DNA of 36,542 nucleotides, taken from contig JADYXW010000003.1 of assembly GCA_020853975.1 (NCBI GenBank), positions 1 through 36,542 on the forward strand, in the 5' to 3' direction. Below, one piece after another: positions 6,977 to 15,282 of the stretch. A program made the translations under genes and the position numbers. Source of the stretch: Phycisphaerales bacterium (GTDB taxonomy: Bacteria > Planctomycetota > Phycisphaerae > Phycisphaerales > UBA1924). How positions within the stretch are numbered: position 1 is the first letter of the stretch; every line of letters begins with the position of its first letter. A model generated the notes under the pieces. That model saw nothing but the letters and a program-made list of their open reading frames with translations, made no database searches and had not been told where the DNA came from.

Positions 6977-9730
6977 ATGGTCCGCACGCTCACGATCGCC
7001 GCGTTTGTCGCGTTCGCCTCCGCCTCGCATGCGCAGGTGGTTCAGTTCGAGAAGTACCAGCTGCCCAACGGATTGACGGTGATCCTGCACGAGGACCACA
7101 GCCTGCCGGTGGTCGCCATCAACACATGGTACCGGGTGGGCTCCAAGGACGAGTCCCCGGGACGCTCCGGGTTTGCCCACCTGTTCGAGCACCTGATGTT
7201 CATGGGGACGCAGCGCGTGCCCGGCAACCAGTTCGACGTGCTGATGGAGACCGGGGGCGGCTCGAACAACGCGAGCACGAACTTCGACCGGACCAACTAC
7301 TTCTCCTCGGGGCCCGCGTCCCTTCTGCCGACGCTGCTGTGGCTCGACGCCGACCGGCTGGAAGACCTGGGCCGGACCATGACCCAGGAGAAGCTCGACA
7401 AGCAGCGCGACGTGGTGCGCAACGAGCGCCGCCAATCGATCGAGAACCAGCCCTACGGAAAGTCCGAGCTCAAGATCACCGAGATCATGTTCCCGGGCGA
7501 TCACCCCTACCACAACGAGGTGATCGGGACGCACGGGGACCTTGAGTCGGCGCAGCTCATCGACGTGACGGACTTCTTCGCCACGTTCTACATCCCGAAC
7601 AACGCGTCGCTGGTCATCGCCGGCGACTTTGACTCCGCGACGATCAAGCCGATGGTCGCGAGCCTGTTTGGCACGCTCCCCCGCGGGGCCGAGCCCGCGC
7701 ACAAAGCCGCGGCGCCGGTGAAGCTGGGCACGGTCGTGCGGGCGGTGACGCTGGACCAGGTGCAGCAGCCCCGGACCTCGATGTGCTACCACAGCCCCTC
7801 GGCGTTCACCCCCGGGGACGCGGAGTGCGACCTGCTCGGCGCGGTGCTTGCGGAGGGCAAGTCCAGCCGCCTGTACCGGCGTCTTGTGGAACAGGAGAAG
7901 CTCGCGAGCGACGTGTCCTCGTACCAAGCCAGCGCCAAGGTGCAGAGCGTGTTCCGCATCGACGTGATCACCATGCCCGGCGCGGATCTGGACAGAGTGG
8001 AAGCGATCGTCGATGAGGAAGTCGCGAAGCTGCTGGAGTCCGGCCCGACGGAGGCCGAGCTGGAGCAGCGCAAGGCGACCATCGAGCTCTCGAAGGTCAG
8101 CCAGCTTCAATCCGTGCTCGCGAAGGCCGACAAGTTGAACGAGTACGAGTACAACTTCGGCACGCCCGACGGCTTCAAGCGCGATCTCGATCGGTACCGG
8201 AACGCCACGCCCGCCTCGGTGCACCGTGTGGCCCGCGCGGTGCTCACGCAGGACTCCAGGCTGATCATGCGTGTGCTGCCCTCCGAGCCGGACCGCGACG
8301 CCACACCCCGCGATGAACGCCCCGCGGACCTCGCCGCGGGCGCGTTCGATCCGCCCGCGCCGGAGACATTCACCCTCCCCAACGGCATGCCGGTGATGCT
8401 GTGGAGCAAGCCGGAGCTGCCCATCGTGGCGATGCGCGTGCTCTTCACGCCCGGGCAGCCCCTGGACACGCGTGAGACCGCCGGGCTCTCGGGCCTCGCC
8501 GCCCAGATGCTCGACGAGGGCGCGGGCGACTACAGCGCCGAACAGTTCGCGGACGCGGTGCAGTCACTGGGCGCGACTTTTGGCGCCGGGGCCGGCGGCG
8601 AGACCGCGTGGGTGAACGTGACGAGCGTGAAGCGGAACTTCGACAAGGCCGGGGCCCTGGCTGGGCTGGCCATCCGCACGCCCGCGATGAAGCAGCCCGA
8701 CTGGGAGCGCGTGCAGCGCCTGCACCTTGAGGGCCTGAAGCAGGAGGACGCTCAGCCCATGGCGGTCGCGGGGCGCGTGGGCCAGCGCGTGCTCTTCGGC
8801 GATTCGTCGCCCTACGCGTGGCCCTCGTCGGGCACCGCCTCTACGGTCGCCGGGTTCACGCTGGAGCAGGTGAGGGCCCGCCAGCAGTCGCTCTTCAGCC
8901 CCGCGAGCGCCACGGTGCTCATCGCCGGCGATCTCACGAGGGCCGAGGCGGAGCGGACGCTCGCGGGCCTCTTCGCGGACTGGAAGGGGGGCACCCCCCG
9001 CGCCGCGGCCAATGTGGTGCAGCCCGCGCCATCGGACTCGATGCGCGTGGTCATCGTCCACCGCCCCAACGCGGTGCAGACCGTTGTGCGCTATCTCGCC
9101 CCCGGCATCCACGCCGCGGACGAGCGGCGCGTGCCCTACGACCTCATCAACACCATCCTGGGCGGGTCGTTCACCAGCCGCCTGAACCAGAACCTGCGCG
9201 AGAACCACGGGTACACCTACGGCGCCGGCTCGGCGTTCGTCATGCAGCCAGGCGCGGGGTACTGGATGGCCCGGGCCTCGGTGCGTGCCGACGCCACGGG
9301 CGAGTCGCTGGTGGAGTTCACCCGCGAGCTGGACCGACTCCGCGCGGGCGACATCTCGGAATCCGAGGTCGCCAAGGCCCGCGAGACCGTCCGCACCAAC
9401 ACCGTCGAGGCCTTCCAGGGCGTCAGCGGAGTGGTGGGCACCGGCGCCTCGCTGGTCGGGGCCGGGCTGCCCTTCTCCAGCATCGCGGGCGACCTGAAGG
9501 CCGCCACTACCCTTGACGCCAAGCAGCTCAACGCGATCGCCTCCGGGGCGATCCCGCTGGACCGGGGCGTCCTGGTGCTGGTGGGCGACAAGGGCACCAT
9601 CACCTCCGACGTCGCCGCACTGGCGTCTCAGCCGGACCTGTCCGAGTCGGACCGCGCGATCGTGCAGCGCGTGCAGCGGATGATCACCTCCGCGGTGGAG
9701 TACACGCCGGCGGGCGAGCCCAAGCGCTGA
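6977..9730 (+). CDS. Secreted M16 family zinc peptidase, two-domain fusion
   Basis: 917 aa from ATG 6977, chosen because it begins a clean signal peptide (MVRTLTIAAFVAFASASHA then QV) and is preceded by TGGAGA. The first M16 half carries the inverted zinc motif HLFEH (His68, Glu71, His72) with the third ligand probably Glu150 in VVRNERR. The second half, from about residue 460 (FTLPNGMPVMLWSKPELPIV), lacks HxxEH; the equivalent region reads LAAQMLDEG. It keeps the ENHGYTYGAG segment typical of the non-catalytic partner. This is the usual active/inactive fusion seen in pitrilysin-like and bacterial M16 proteins, expected to degrade peptides in the periplasm or outside the cell. The frame is open further upstream to 6818, but that region overlaps apt and is not needed. 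Confidence 0.95.
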   Translation: MVRTLTIAAFVAFASASHAQVVQFEKYQLPNGLTVILHEDHSLPVVAINTWYRVGSKDESPGRSGFAHLFEHLMFMGTQRVPGNQFDVLMETGGGSNNASTNFDRTNYFSSGPASLLPTLLWLDADRLEDLGRTMTQEKLDKQRDVVRNERRQSIENQPYGKSELKITEIMFPGDHPYHNEVIGTHGDLESAQLIDVTDFFATFYIPNNASLVIAGDFDSATIKPMVASLFGTLPRGAEPAHKAAAPVKLGTVVRAVTLDQVQQPRTSMCYHSPSAFTPGDAECDLLGAVLAEGKSSRLYRRLVEQEKLASDVSSYQASAKVQSVFRIDVITMPGADLDRVEAIVDEEVAKLLESGPTEAELEQRKATIELSKVSQLQSVLAKADKLNEYEYNFGTPDGFKRDLDRYRNATPASVHRVARAVLTQDSRLIMRVLPSEPDRDATPRDERPADLAAGAFDPPAPETFTLPNGMPVMLWSKPELPIVAMRVLFTPGQPLDTRETAGLSGLAAQMLDEGAGDYSAEQFADAVQSLGATFGAGAGGETAWVNVTSVKRNFDKAGALAGLAIRTPAMKQPDWERVQRLHLEGLKQEDAQPMAVAGRVGQRVLFGDSSPYAWPSSGTASTVAGFTLEQVRARQQSLFSPASATVLIAGDLTRAEAERTLAGLFADWKGGTPRAAANVVQPAPSDSMRVVIVHRPNAVQTVVRYLAPGIHAADERRVPYDLINTILGGSFTSRLNQNLRENHGYTYGAGSAFVMQPGAGYWMARASVRADATGESLVEFTRELDRLRAGDISESEVAKARETVRTNTVEAFQGVSGVVGTGASLVGAGLPFSSIAGDLKAATTLDAKQLNAIASGAIPLDRGVLVLVGDKGTITSDVAALASQPDLSESDRAIVQRVQRMITSAVEYTPAGEPKR

Positions 9731-9761
9731 CCCGGCCGGGCACAAGGCCAACAATGCGGGC

Positions 9762-10802
9762 GTGATCACCCTCATGCTTTCGCTATGCGCACTCCCCGCG
9801 CCCCCCGAGCCGGCCTCTCTGGTCAGCACCGAGAGGCTGGTGGAGGCGATCCGGTCGCTCCCAGAGAAGCGTTCCGCACTGGGCAGCCCCGAGCACCGGG
9901 AGGGGCTGCGCAAAGCCGAGTCGATGCTCGCGGACCGGCTGCGGGCACTTGGGCTCACCCCGATCATGCACGCGTTCACATGGGGCTCGCCCGGCGCGGA
10001 GATCGACGATCCCTCGGACGCGGGCCAGATCACCTGGCACAACATCATCGTGGACCTGCCGGGCACGGACCTGAAGGACGAGGTGCTGGTGGTCGGGGCG
10101 CACTTCGACGCGGTGCCCATGGGACCCGGGGCGGATGACAACGCGACCGGGACCGCGGCGGCCCTGGAACTGGCACGCATCCTGAAGGACTACCCGACGC
10201 GCCGCACCATCCGCATCGCGTTCTTCAACCTCGAGGAGGTGGGCCTGGTCGGCTCATCCGCGTACGCGGCGGACTGGAAGAAGCACCACCAGCCCGCGCC
10301 CTCCGCCCCAGATGCGCCGCCCGCCCCCGCGGCCGTTCAGAACCCGGAGACCATTGTCGGGATGCTGAGCCTGGAGATGCTCGGGTACTTCAGCGACGAG
10401 CCGAACAGCCAGAAGAGCCCGATCCCTACTCAGCCGGGCGTCTTCGAGGCCCCAACAGTCGGTGACTCCATAGCGCTCGTGGGCATCGCGCGCGACAAGG
10501 CCTTCATCCGCGAGCTCTCGGGGGCGATGCTCGCCTCGGCGCCCGGCCTCAAGACCACGGTTGTCGACTTCGTGCCCGTGGCGCTCCCGGACATGACCCG
10601 CAGCGACCACCGCCCGTTCATGGCGATGCGGGTGCCGGCGCTGATGGTCACGGACACCGCGAACTTCCGCAACCCGCACTACCACAAGGCGACCGACACC
10701 CCGGAGACCCTCGACCTGGCCCGATTCACGCTGGTGGTGCGTGGGCTGACGGGCGCGGTGTACGAGATCGCCCGCCCCGAGCCGGGCACGAAGGCGCCGT
10801 GA
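9762..10802 (+). CDS. M28 family metallopeptidase (aminopeptidase-like)
   Basis: 346 aa from GTG 9762 (ATG 9774 is an alternative). The co-catalytic two-zinc site of M28 enzymes is readable: His114 and Asp116 in VGAHFDAVP, Asp125 in GADDNATG, Glu158/Glu159 in FNLEEVG, Glu205 in LEMLGYF and His308 in HYHKATDT. The N-terminus is only a short hydrophobic stretch (MITLMLSLCALPAPP), so export is probable but not clear. A Pro/Ala-rich insert lies around residues 176-195. It follows the M16 peptidase by 31 nt and is likely co-transcribed with it, and ends 4 nt from the convergent AIM24-family gene. Confidence 0.9.
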   Translation: MITLMLSLCALPAPPEPASLVSTERLVEAIRSLPEKRSALGSPEHREGLRKAESMLADRLRALGLTPIMHAFTWGSPGAEIDDPSDAGQITWHNIIVDLPGTDLKDEVLVVGAHFDAVPMGPGADDNATGTAAALELARILKDYPTRRTIRIAFFNLEEVGLVGSSAYAADWKKHHQPAPSAPDAPPAPAAVQNPETIVGMLSLEMLGYFSDEPNSQKSPIPTQPGVFEAPTVGDSIALVGIARDKAFIRELSGAMLASAPGLKTTVVDFVPVALPDMTRSDHRPFMAMRVPALMVTDTANFRNPHYHKATDTPETLDLARFTLVVRGLTGAVYEIARPEPGTKAP

Positions 10803-10806
10803 GCCG

Positions 10807-11610
10807 CTAGCTGTTGTCGCCGTCGAGCAGGGCCCCGAGCCCGCCCAACACGCTGCCCTCGCCCCTGCGGGAGCCTCCCGCGGAAGGGGCCGCGGCGATA
10901 ATGCGGTCGCACATGCGGGAGAAGGGCAGCGTCTGGAGCCAGATGGTGCCGGGGCCCGTGAGCCTGACGTAGAACAGCCCCTCGCCACCAAAGAGCTTAT
11001 TCTTGATGCCGGGCACGAGCTGGATGTCGTAGTCCACGGTGCTCTCAAAGCCGACGAGGCAGCCTGTGTCGACCTTCAACGTCTCGCCCTGCGCAAGCTC
11101 GCGGCGGATGACGGTGCCCCCCGCATGCAGAAAGGCCTGACCGCGCCGATCCGGGGAAGAGAGCTTCTGAAGGATGAAGCCCTCGCCGCCGAAGAGGCCC
11201 GCGCCGATGCGCCGGGTGAAGGCGATGTCAACGCTGACACCTCTGGCGGCGCAGAGGAAGGCATCCTTCTGGCACAGGATCTCCCCCCGGTGGTCCTCGA
11301 GCTGGATGGGCACGATGTGCCCGGGGTACGGGGCGGCGAACGCCGCGTTGCGTCGCTCCCGCGCGTTGTTCGTGAAGAAAGTGATGAAGAACGAGTCACC
11401 CGTGACGGCGCGCTTGCCCGCCTCGAAGAGCCGCCCGAGGAGCCCGGGGGCGTCTTTCTTCATCGAGAGGGCGGTACCCATCTCGATGCCGTCCTCCAGG
11501 TACATCATGGCGCCGGCCTCCGCGACCACGGCCTCTCCCGGGTCGAGGGTGACGATCAGGGCCTGCATGTCCCCGCCGATGACCTGATGCTCGATGATGT
11601 CAGCGCTCAT
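10807..11610 (-). CDS. AIM24/TIGR00266 family protein
   Basis: 267 aa from ATG 11610 (MSADIIEHQVIGGDMQALIV). The 5' start at 11652 would add 14 residues, but 11610 has AAAGGGG upstream and matches the usual family beginning. Features of the family include LDPGEAVVAEAGAMMYLED, a repeated Gly-rich strand pattern (FGGEGFILQKL, FGGEGLFYVRLTGPG) and VDTGCLVGFE. AIM24-like proteins form a trimeric beta-sandwich; in yeast AIM24 is mitochondrial, and the bacterial role is undefined. The last residues are a Gly/Ser tail. It is a cytoplasmic protein by appearance, without signal peptide. Confidence 0.92.
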   Translation of the reverse strand: MSADIIEHQVIGGDMQALIVTLDPGEAVVAEAGAMMYLEDGIEMGTALSMKKDAPGLLGRLFEAGKRAVTGDSFFITFFTNNARERRNAAFAAPYPGHIVPIQLEDHRGEILCQKDAFLCAARGVSVDIAFTRRIGAGLFGGEGFILQKLSSPDRRGQAFLHAGGTVIRRELAQGETLKVDTGCLVGFESTVDYDIQLVPGIKNKLFGGEGLFYVRLTGPGTIWLQTLPFSRMCDRIIAAAPSAGGSRRGEGSVLGGLGALLDGDNS

Positions 11611-11717
11611 GGGAACCCCTTTGGCGGGCTGGCCGCCTGCAATGATCGCCATGTCGTTCGGACCGGGGGCGTCCTGGTTTCAGTCGAGAGCCGCCCACGG
11701 CTTTGTGTGGCCGCCCC

Positions 11718-13055
11718 TTACTTGGGCGCCGCCCCGGCAACGGTCACCTGGCTGCGATAGCCGTCCTTGTCGTACGCCCGCACGCCGAAGATGAAGTTGT
11801 CCTTGGAGATGGGCACCGTGAACTCGCGTACGTCGCCGCAGTCCTTGGACCCCTCCCACTGCCAGGACGTCGTGGGCCTCCAGACCAGGTCGTAGCCGGC
11901 AACGTCGGGCTCCGGGCTGGGCGACCACCGCACGGTCGTGGAGGTGGTGAGCCCCGAGGTGATCATGCGGACGTCCTTGGGAGGGCGGGGGGCGTTGGCA
12001 AAGTTCACGAGCGCCGCAACGTTGAGGCGCGCGACGTTGGCGACGTACTCGCCGTCCACGAACTCAGGGACATCGCCGTAGGGCTTGCCGTCCTTCTCGG
12101 TCACGTTCTGGTGCTGGCGGGAGTGGTCCTCGGCGGGGGTGCTGAATCGGATGGCGGCGAAGCCCGAATCGTTGAACGCGGAATGGTCGCCCCCCCGCAG
12201 GAAGCGATCCTGCCTGAAGATGATGAGCGGCTTCACCGGCGCGTCCTCGCGCATCGCGATTGTGAGCACATACCTCGCGAGCTGGCGGCTGGTGGAGTCG
12301 CTCTCGGTCCCGAGCTGGCGGATGCTGGCCAGATCCGCGGCGGAGGCGTTCCTCGGGATGCCCTCGGAGAACACGCGGACCATGTTCGTTGCGGACTGGC
12401 TCACCCAGTCATCGCCCCGCGGGTCCGCGGGGATGGTGAGCAGGGGCGAGGGGTCTCCGACGATGTCGTTGCTGAGGACCGCGACGATGTTGTCGCCCCG
12501 CGCCCGAGCCGCCTCCGCGTGGAACCTCGCTCCGACGAGCCCTTGCTCTTCGGCGCCGGTGCAGAGAAAGACGATCGTGGACTCCAGCTTGCGGCCGGCG
12601 AGAGCCCTGGCGCACTCGAGCACCACCGCGGTGCCCGAGGCGTCGTCGTTGGCTCCGGGTGCATCGCCCTTGGAGTCCATCCGGTCGCTGTTGATGGTGT
12701 CGTAGTGGCCCACGACGTAGTAGAGACGGTCCGCCGCCTCGGGCATCGAACCCTTGAGTACCCCGACGACGTTCACGATCTTGGCGCCCTCGGGCAGCCT
12801 CTGCATGGGCGGAGCGTCGAAGGTCTCGAGCCGGGCCTCGACCCCGGCCTCCTGCAACTGCGCCAGCAGCCACCGCTGCGCGGCGCCGATGCCCCTGGTA
12901 TCACTCTCGGTCTCGGAGAGCGTGTGGCGGGTACCGAACGACGCGAGGGTCACGACCGAGGCCTTGGCCCGCTCGGCGCTGACCGCCGCCATGGCCTCCG
13001 ATGCAAGGGGCGGTGTGGGCTGCACGGTCACGAGGAGCGCAAGGAGGTGAAGCAT
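11718..13055 (-). CDS. Secreted M28 family metallopeptidase with C-terminal FN3-like domain
   Basis: 445 aa from ATG 13055; the hydrophobic start MLHLLALLVTVQPTPPLAS looks like a signal peptide. Upstream in-frame codons to 13184 encode low-quality sequence crossing a terminator hairpin and are rejected. Zinc-site residues: His117 in VVGHYDT, Asp137 in GANDDASG, Glu169/Glu170 in TGAEEQGL, Asp197 in SNDIVGD and a late His in RQHQNVTEKDG. Residues from about 360 to the end (PPKDVRMITSGLTTSTTVRW) resemble a fibronectin type III domain. The window thus has two unrelated-looking M28 paralogues on opposite strands. The start has no Shine-Dalgarno but TATTCT 6 nt upstream. Confidence 0.9.
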   Translation of the reverse strand: MLHLLALLVTVQPTPPLASEAMAAVSAERAKASVVTLASFGTRHTLSETESDTRGIGAAQRWLLAQLQEAGVEARLETFDAPPMQRLPEGAKIVNVVGVLKGSMPEAADRLYYVVGHYDTINSDRMDSKGDAPGANDDASGTAVVLECARALAGRKLESTIVFLCTGAEEQGLVGARFHAEAARARGDNIVAVLSNDIVGDPSPLLTIPADPRGDDWVSQSATNMVRVFSEGIPRNASAADLASIRQLGTESDSTSRQLARYVLTIAMREDAPVKPLIIFRQDRFLRGGDHSAFNDSGFAAIRFSTPAEDHSRQHQNVTEKDGKPYGDVPEFVDGEYVANVARLNVAALVNFANAPRPPKDVRMITSGLTTSTTVRWSPSPEPDVAGYDLVWRPTTSWQWEGSKDCGDVREFTVPISKDNFIFGVRAYDKDGYRSQVTVAGAAPK

Positions 13056-13061
13056 GGCGGG

Positions 13062-13067
13062 AGAATA
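13062..13067 (-). promoter_or_regulatory. TANNNT element (TATTCT) 6 nt before the secreted M28 gene
   Basis: This is a -10-like hexamer on the minus strand just upstream of ATG 13055, located immediately downstream of the terminator of the preceding gene. That fits an independent, leaderless transcript. Confidence 0.4.
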
Positions 13068-13113
13068 CGCGGGGACCACGTTCGGAGCCTCGATCCGCCC
13101 GTCCGACGCGCAT

Positions 13114-13141
13114 GAAAGCGGCCCCGGAAGGCCGGGGCCGC
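13114..13141 (-). terminator. Terminator hairpin after the GEVED/dockerin gene
   Basis: A perfect 10-bp inverted repeat GCGGCCCCGG / CCGGGGCCGC (13118-13127 with 13132-13141, 4-nt loop) lies 24 nt past the stop of the minus-strand gene. It is followed in that direction by only TTTC, so the U-tract is short but the stem is very strong. Confidence 0.65.
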
Positions 13142-13164
13142 GTGGGAGCAGGCGAACGCGGGCA

Positions 13165-15171
13165 TTACGGGCAGCCACCCCCACCCACGGCGTTGATGAG
13201 GGCCGTCACGTCGTCCTGATCGACGTTCCCGTCCTGGTTGAAGTCAGGGTCGCGCTCTGTGGGGTTCTCACCACCCCCGATGACATTGATGAGGTAGACG
13301 ACGTCGTCCTGATCGACGTTCCCGTCCTGGTTGAAGTCAGGGTCGCACGGGGGCGCCGGGGGGCTGATCTCCCGGAGATCGATCCCGAGATCGTCGATGC
13401 GCAGGGGCAGGGGCGAGTTGCTGTCCACGACGATGGACTGAAGCCTGAAGTCCGGAGGAAGAGTCATGACGAAGGACTGCCAGTCGCCGGCGGGGGGCAG
13501 GTCGGCGTTCAGCGTCATGCCGTCCACGGAAACGAGTTGCATCATGGCGCCGGGCCCGCCACCCATGTACCACAGCTCGATCATCTCCGCCTCGTAGTGG
13601 GCGGGGAAGGCGGGCGAGACGATGTACGACGCCCGGCGGAGCCTGAGGGAATGGGGCGGGCTGACGAACGTGTCCGGATCGAGCGTTGCCTCGGAGCCGC
13701 TCGGAGAAGGAAGATTGAAGGCGAAGTTGGTGAAGTCCGGGTCAGGGAAAGGGCGGTTCTCGGCGAGGTCGACGAAGTCTTCCTCGAGCCCGCCATGCTC
13801 GAAGTCGCAGTAGTCGGAGCTGTAGCCCGGGCCCTCGGCGACGGCGTGGGCGATAGTGAGGCCGGTTTCTGGCTGCTCGAAGACCGAGCGCGAGACGTGC
13901 ACGCTGCCGCAGGTCTGCGTGTGGAAGAACGCGCGGTACGCGCGGAAGCGCAGCCGCCTGGGGAACGGAGGCGGGGGCGGGTAGCAGGCCTGGATGCGGA
14001 GCGTTCCCCCGGTGAGGCTCGCCTCGGGCAGGGTCATGCTGTCCATGAGCGCACCCTCGTTGGGGATCGGCCCCGCGGGCAGCGAGATGACCGCGGCGGC
14101 GGGTGCGGGGCACGTGAACGAGGGCGGGATGCCCGCCCCGGCGGAGCCCGGTGGTCTCGGTGGCCTCACCGAAACATTGGGCGGGCCGATGACGCCCGCA
14201 ACGTGCTTCAGGCCGTACATGCCCCAGAGCACCGGCGCGAGCGCGCAGCCGTTGTTGCGGCTGCTGGAGGTGTAGTTGAGCGGGAAGACCACCATCGGGG
14301 CGCAGCGGGGCGTCGCGACGCGCCACGGCCCCTTGTAGAACACATCGCACGCGGGCTTGGGCGGCGCCGCCCCGCCCGGGTTGTTGAGGAACGGCCTCCA
14401 CCACACACCCTTCACGGGTGCGGTGCCGGGCTGCGTGGTCTGGTACTCGAGGAAGTGATCCTCGATCTCGCCCCGGAAGGGGTGCGCGGCGGTCATGGTG
14501 GAATCCCACCAGTGCGTGATACTGGTAGGAGGGCCCCGAAATGCGGCCCCCACGGGTTCGTCGGTGACCATCACGCGAACCCAGACCGAGGCTGTGGGGT
14601 TTTCTAGCCTCATGCCCCCGGTGTTGACTCGCGCGAGCGTGCCGGGTGCGATGTACACGGGCACGTCCTGCATCACCCATTCGAGGTTCCAGGCAATGAG
14701 AGGCGTGGCGTTGAAGTACCCGTCCTGCCACTTGCCGTCGCGGTTCTGATCGATCCAGACGTTGAGATAGAGCGGATCGTCCGGGTTGTGAGCGGGCGTG
14801 CTGCTCACGGTCACTTCGAGCTGAGCGAGCGGGTTGGGGCCCGCGTTGGGGGGCGCCGGGCCATCAAAGAGGAGCACGGGGCGGCAGTCGTTCTCGGGGA
14901 GCGCCGGGTCCATCGCGCTGTCGGCTCGCACTCCCGGCGCGAGGGCACCAAGGAAGCCGGTGTAACCCGGATTGAGCCAGGCTCCCTGCGGATACTGGGG
15001 GCTGAACACTGTGTTGGTATGGCTGAAGCGCGTATTCCAGCGCGCGACCACACCCTGGTACGCGAGAATACCCTGGCCGTTGTCGCCGACCGGGGCGTCG
15101 CCATAGTCACCTGGAGGCCCCGCGTTTGCACACGAGGCGGCGAGGAATAGGGTGATCGCACAGTGCTTCAT
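13165..15171 (-). CDS. Secreted GEVED-domain protein with C-terminal dockerin-like repeats
   Basis: 668 aa from ATG 15171, fixed by AAGGAGGTG upstream and by the signal peptide MKHCAITLFLAASCANA. Residues 139-150 (WIDQNRDGKWQD) and the GEIEDH signature at 234-239 identify a GEVED-type calcium-associated beta domain. The middle part is Pro/Cys-rich with no family I recognise. A beta-rich region near residues 520-600 (RLRRASYIVSPAFPAHYEAEM onward, split here for length) resembles a carbohydrate-binding or jelly-roll module. The last 59 residues hold two dockerin-like repeats, each with DPDFNQDGNVDQDDV, ending GGGGCP. Expected location is the cell surface or outside. Partner and ligand are unknown; no cohesin gene is in the window. 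Confidence 0.88.
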   Translation of the reverse strand: MKHCAITLFLAASCANAGPPGDYGDAPVGDNGQGILAYQGVVARWNTRFSHTNTVFSPQYPQGAWLNPGYTGFLGALAPGVRADSAMDPALPENDCRPVLLFDGPAPPNAGPNPLAQLEVTVSSTPAHNPDDPLYLNVWIDQNRDGKWQDGYFNATPLIAWNLEWVMQDVPVYIAPGTLARVNTGGMRLENPTASVWVRVMVTDEPVGAAFRGPPTSITHWWDSTMTAAHPFRGEIEDHFLEYQTTQPGTAPVKGVWWRPFLNNPGGAAPPKPACDVFYKGPWRVATPRCAPMVVFPLNYTSSSRNNGCALAPVLWGMYGLKHVAGVIGPPNVSVRPPRPPGSAGAGIPPSFTCPAPAAAVISLPAGPIPNEGALMDSMTLPEASLTGGTLRIQACYPPPPPFPRRLRFRAYRAFFHTQTCGSVHVSRSVFEQPETGLTIAHAVAEGPGYSSDYCDFEHGGLEEDFVDLAENRPFPDPDFTNFAFNLPSPSGSEATLDPDTFVSPPHSLRLRRASYIVSPAFPAHYEAEMIELWYMGGGPGAMMQLVSVDGMTLNADLPPAGDWQSFVMTLPPDFRLQSIVVDSNSPLPLRIDDLGIDLREISPPAPPCDPDFNQDGNVDQDDVVYLINVIGGGENPTERDPDFNQDGNVDQDDVTALINAVGGGGCP
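13208..13253 (-). repeat. Exact 46-bp direct repeat, copy 1 (dockerin-like repeat)
   Basis: This copy is identical to 13301-13346, with a 93-bp period, and encodes the same DPDFNQDGNVDQDDV stretch. Identity at the DNA level, including third codon positions, indicates a recent duplication or gene conversion inside the gene. Confidence 0.9.
13301..13346 (-). repeat. Exact 46-bp direct repeat, copy 2 (dockerin-like repeat)
   Basis: Second copy of the 46-bp unit at 13208-13253, in frame in the same gene. Confidence 0.9.
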
Positions 15172-15212
15172 CGGGCACCTCCTTCTCACGCCGGGGGCGG
15201 GGTGCCCCCACA
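15171..15212 (-). promoter_or_regulatory. Leader with two mutually exclusive hairpins over the ribosome binding site
   Basis: On the minus strand GGGGGC/GCCCCC form a 6-bp stem with loop ACCCC. Alternatively GGGCACC can pair with GGTGCCC, which overlaps the last two G of the AGGAGG Shine-Dalgarno and the spacer before the ATG. The two folds share the same G-run, so only one can form at a time. No known riboswitch class is recognisable. Confidence 0.35.
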
Positions 15213-15282
15213 GCGATCTGCCTCCATTGAAGCGAAGAGCACCGGATAGGCTCACCCGAATTTGTATAAAAGTGTGAGGTTT

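Noticed and set aside
6860..8224. 454-aa minus-strand frame opposite the M16 peptidase, and 8564-10180 likewise
   Set aside because: These are antisense frames caused by high GC at third positions, without family resemblance.
10807..13055. Treating the cluster of M16, two M28, S41 and transglutaminase-like genes as one proteolytic system
   Set aside because: They lie on different strands, are separated by housekeeping genes and terminators, and belong to unrelated families. Secreted peptidases are simply common in such genomes.
13056..13184. N-terminal extension of the secreted M28 peptidase to 13184
   Set aside because: It would translate through the terminator hairpin at 13118-13141 and bury the signal peptide 43 residues inside.
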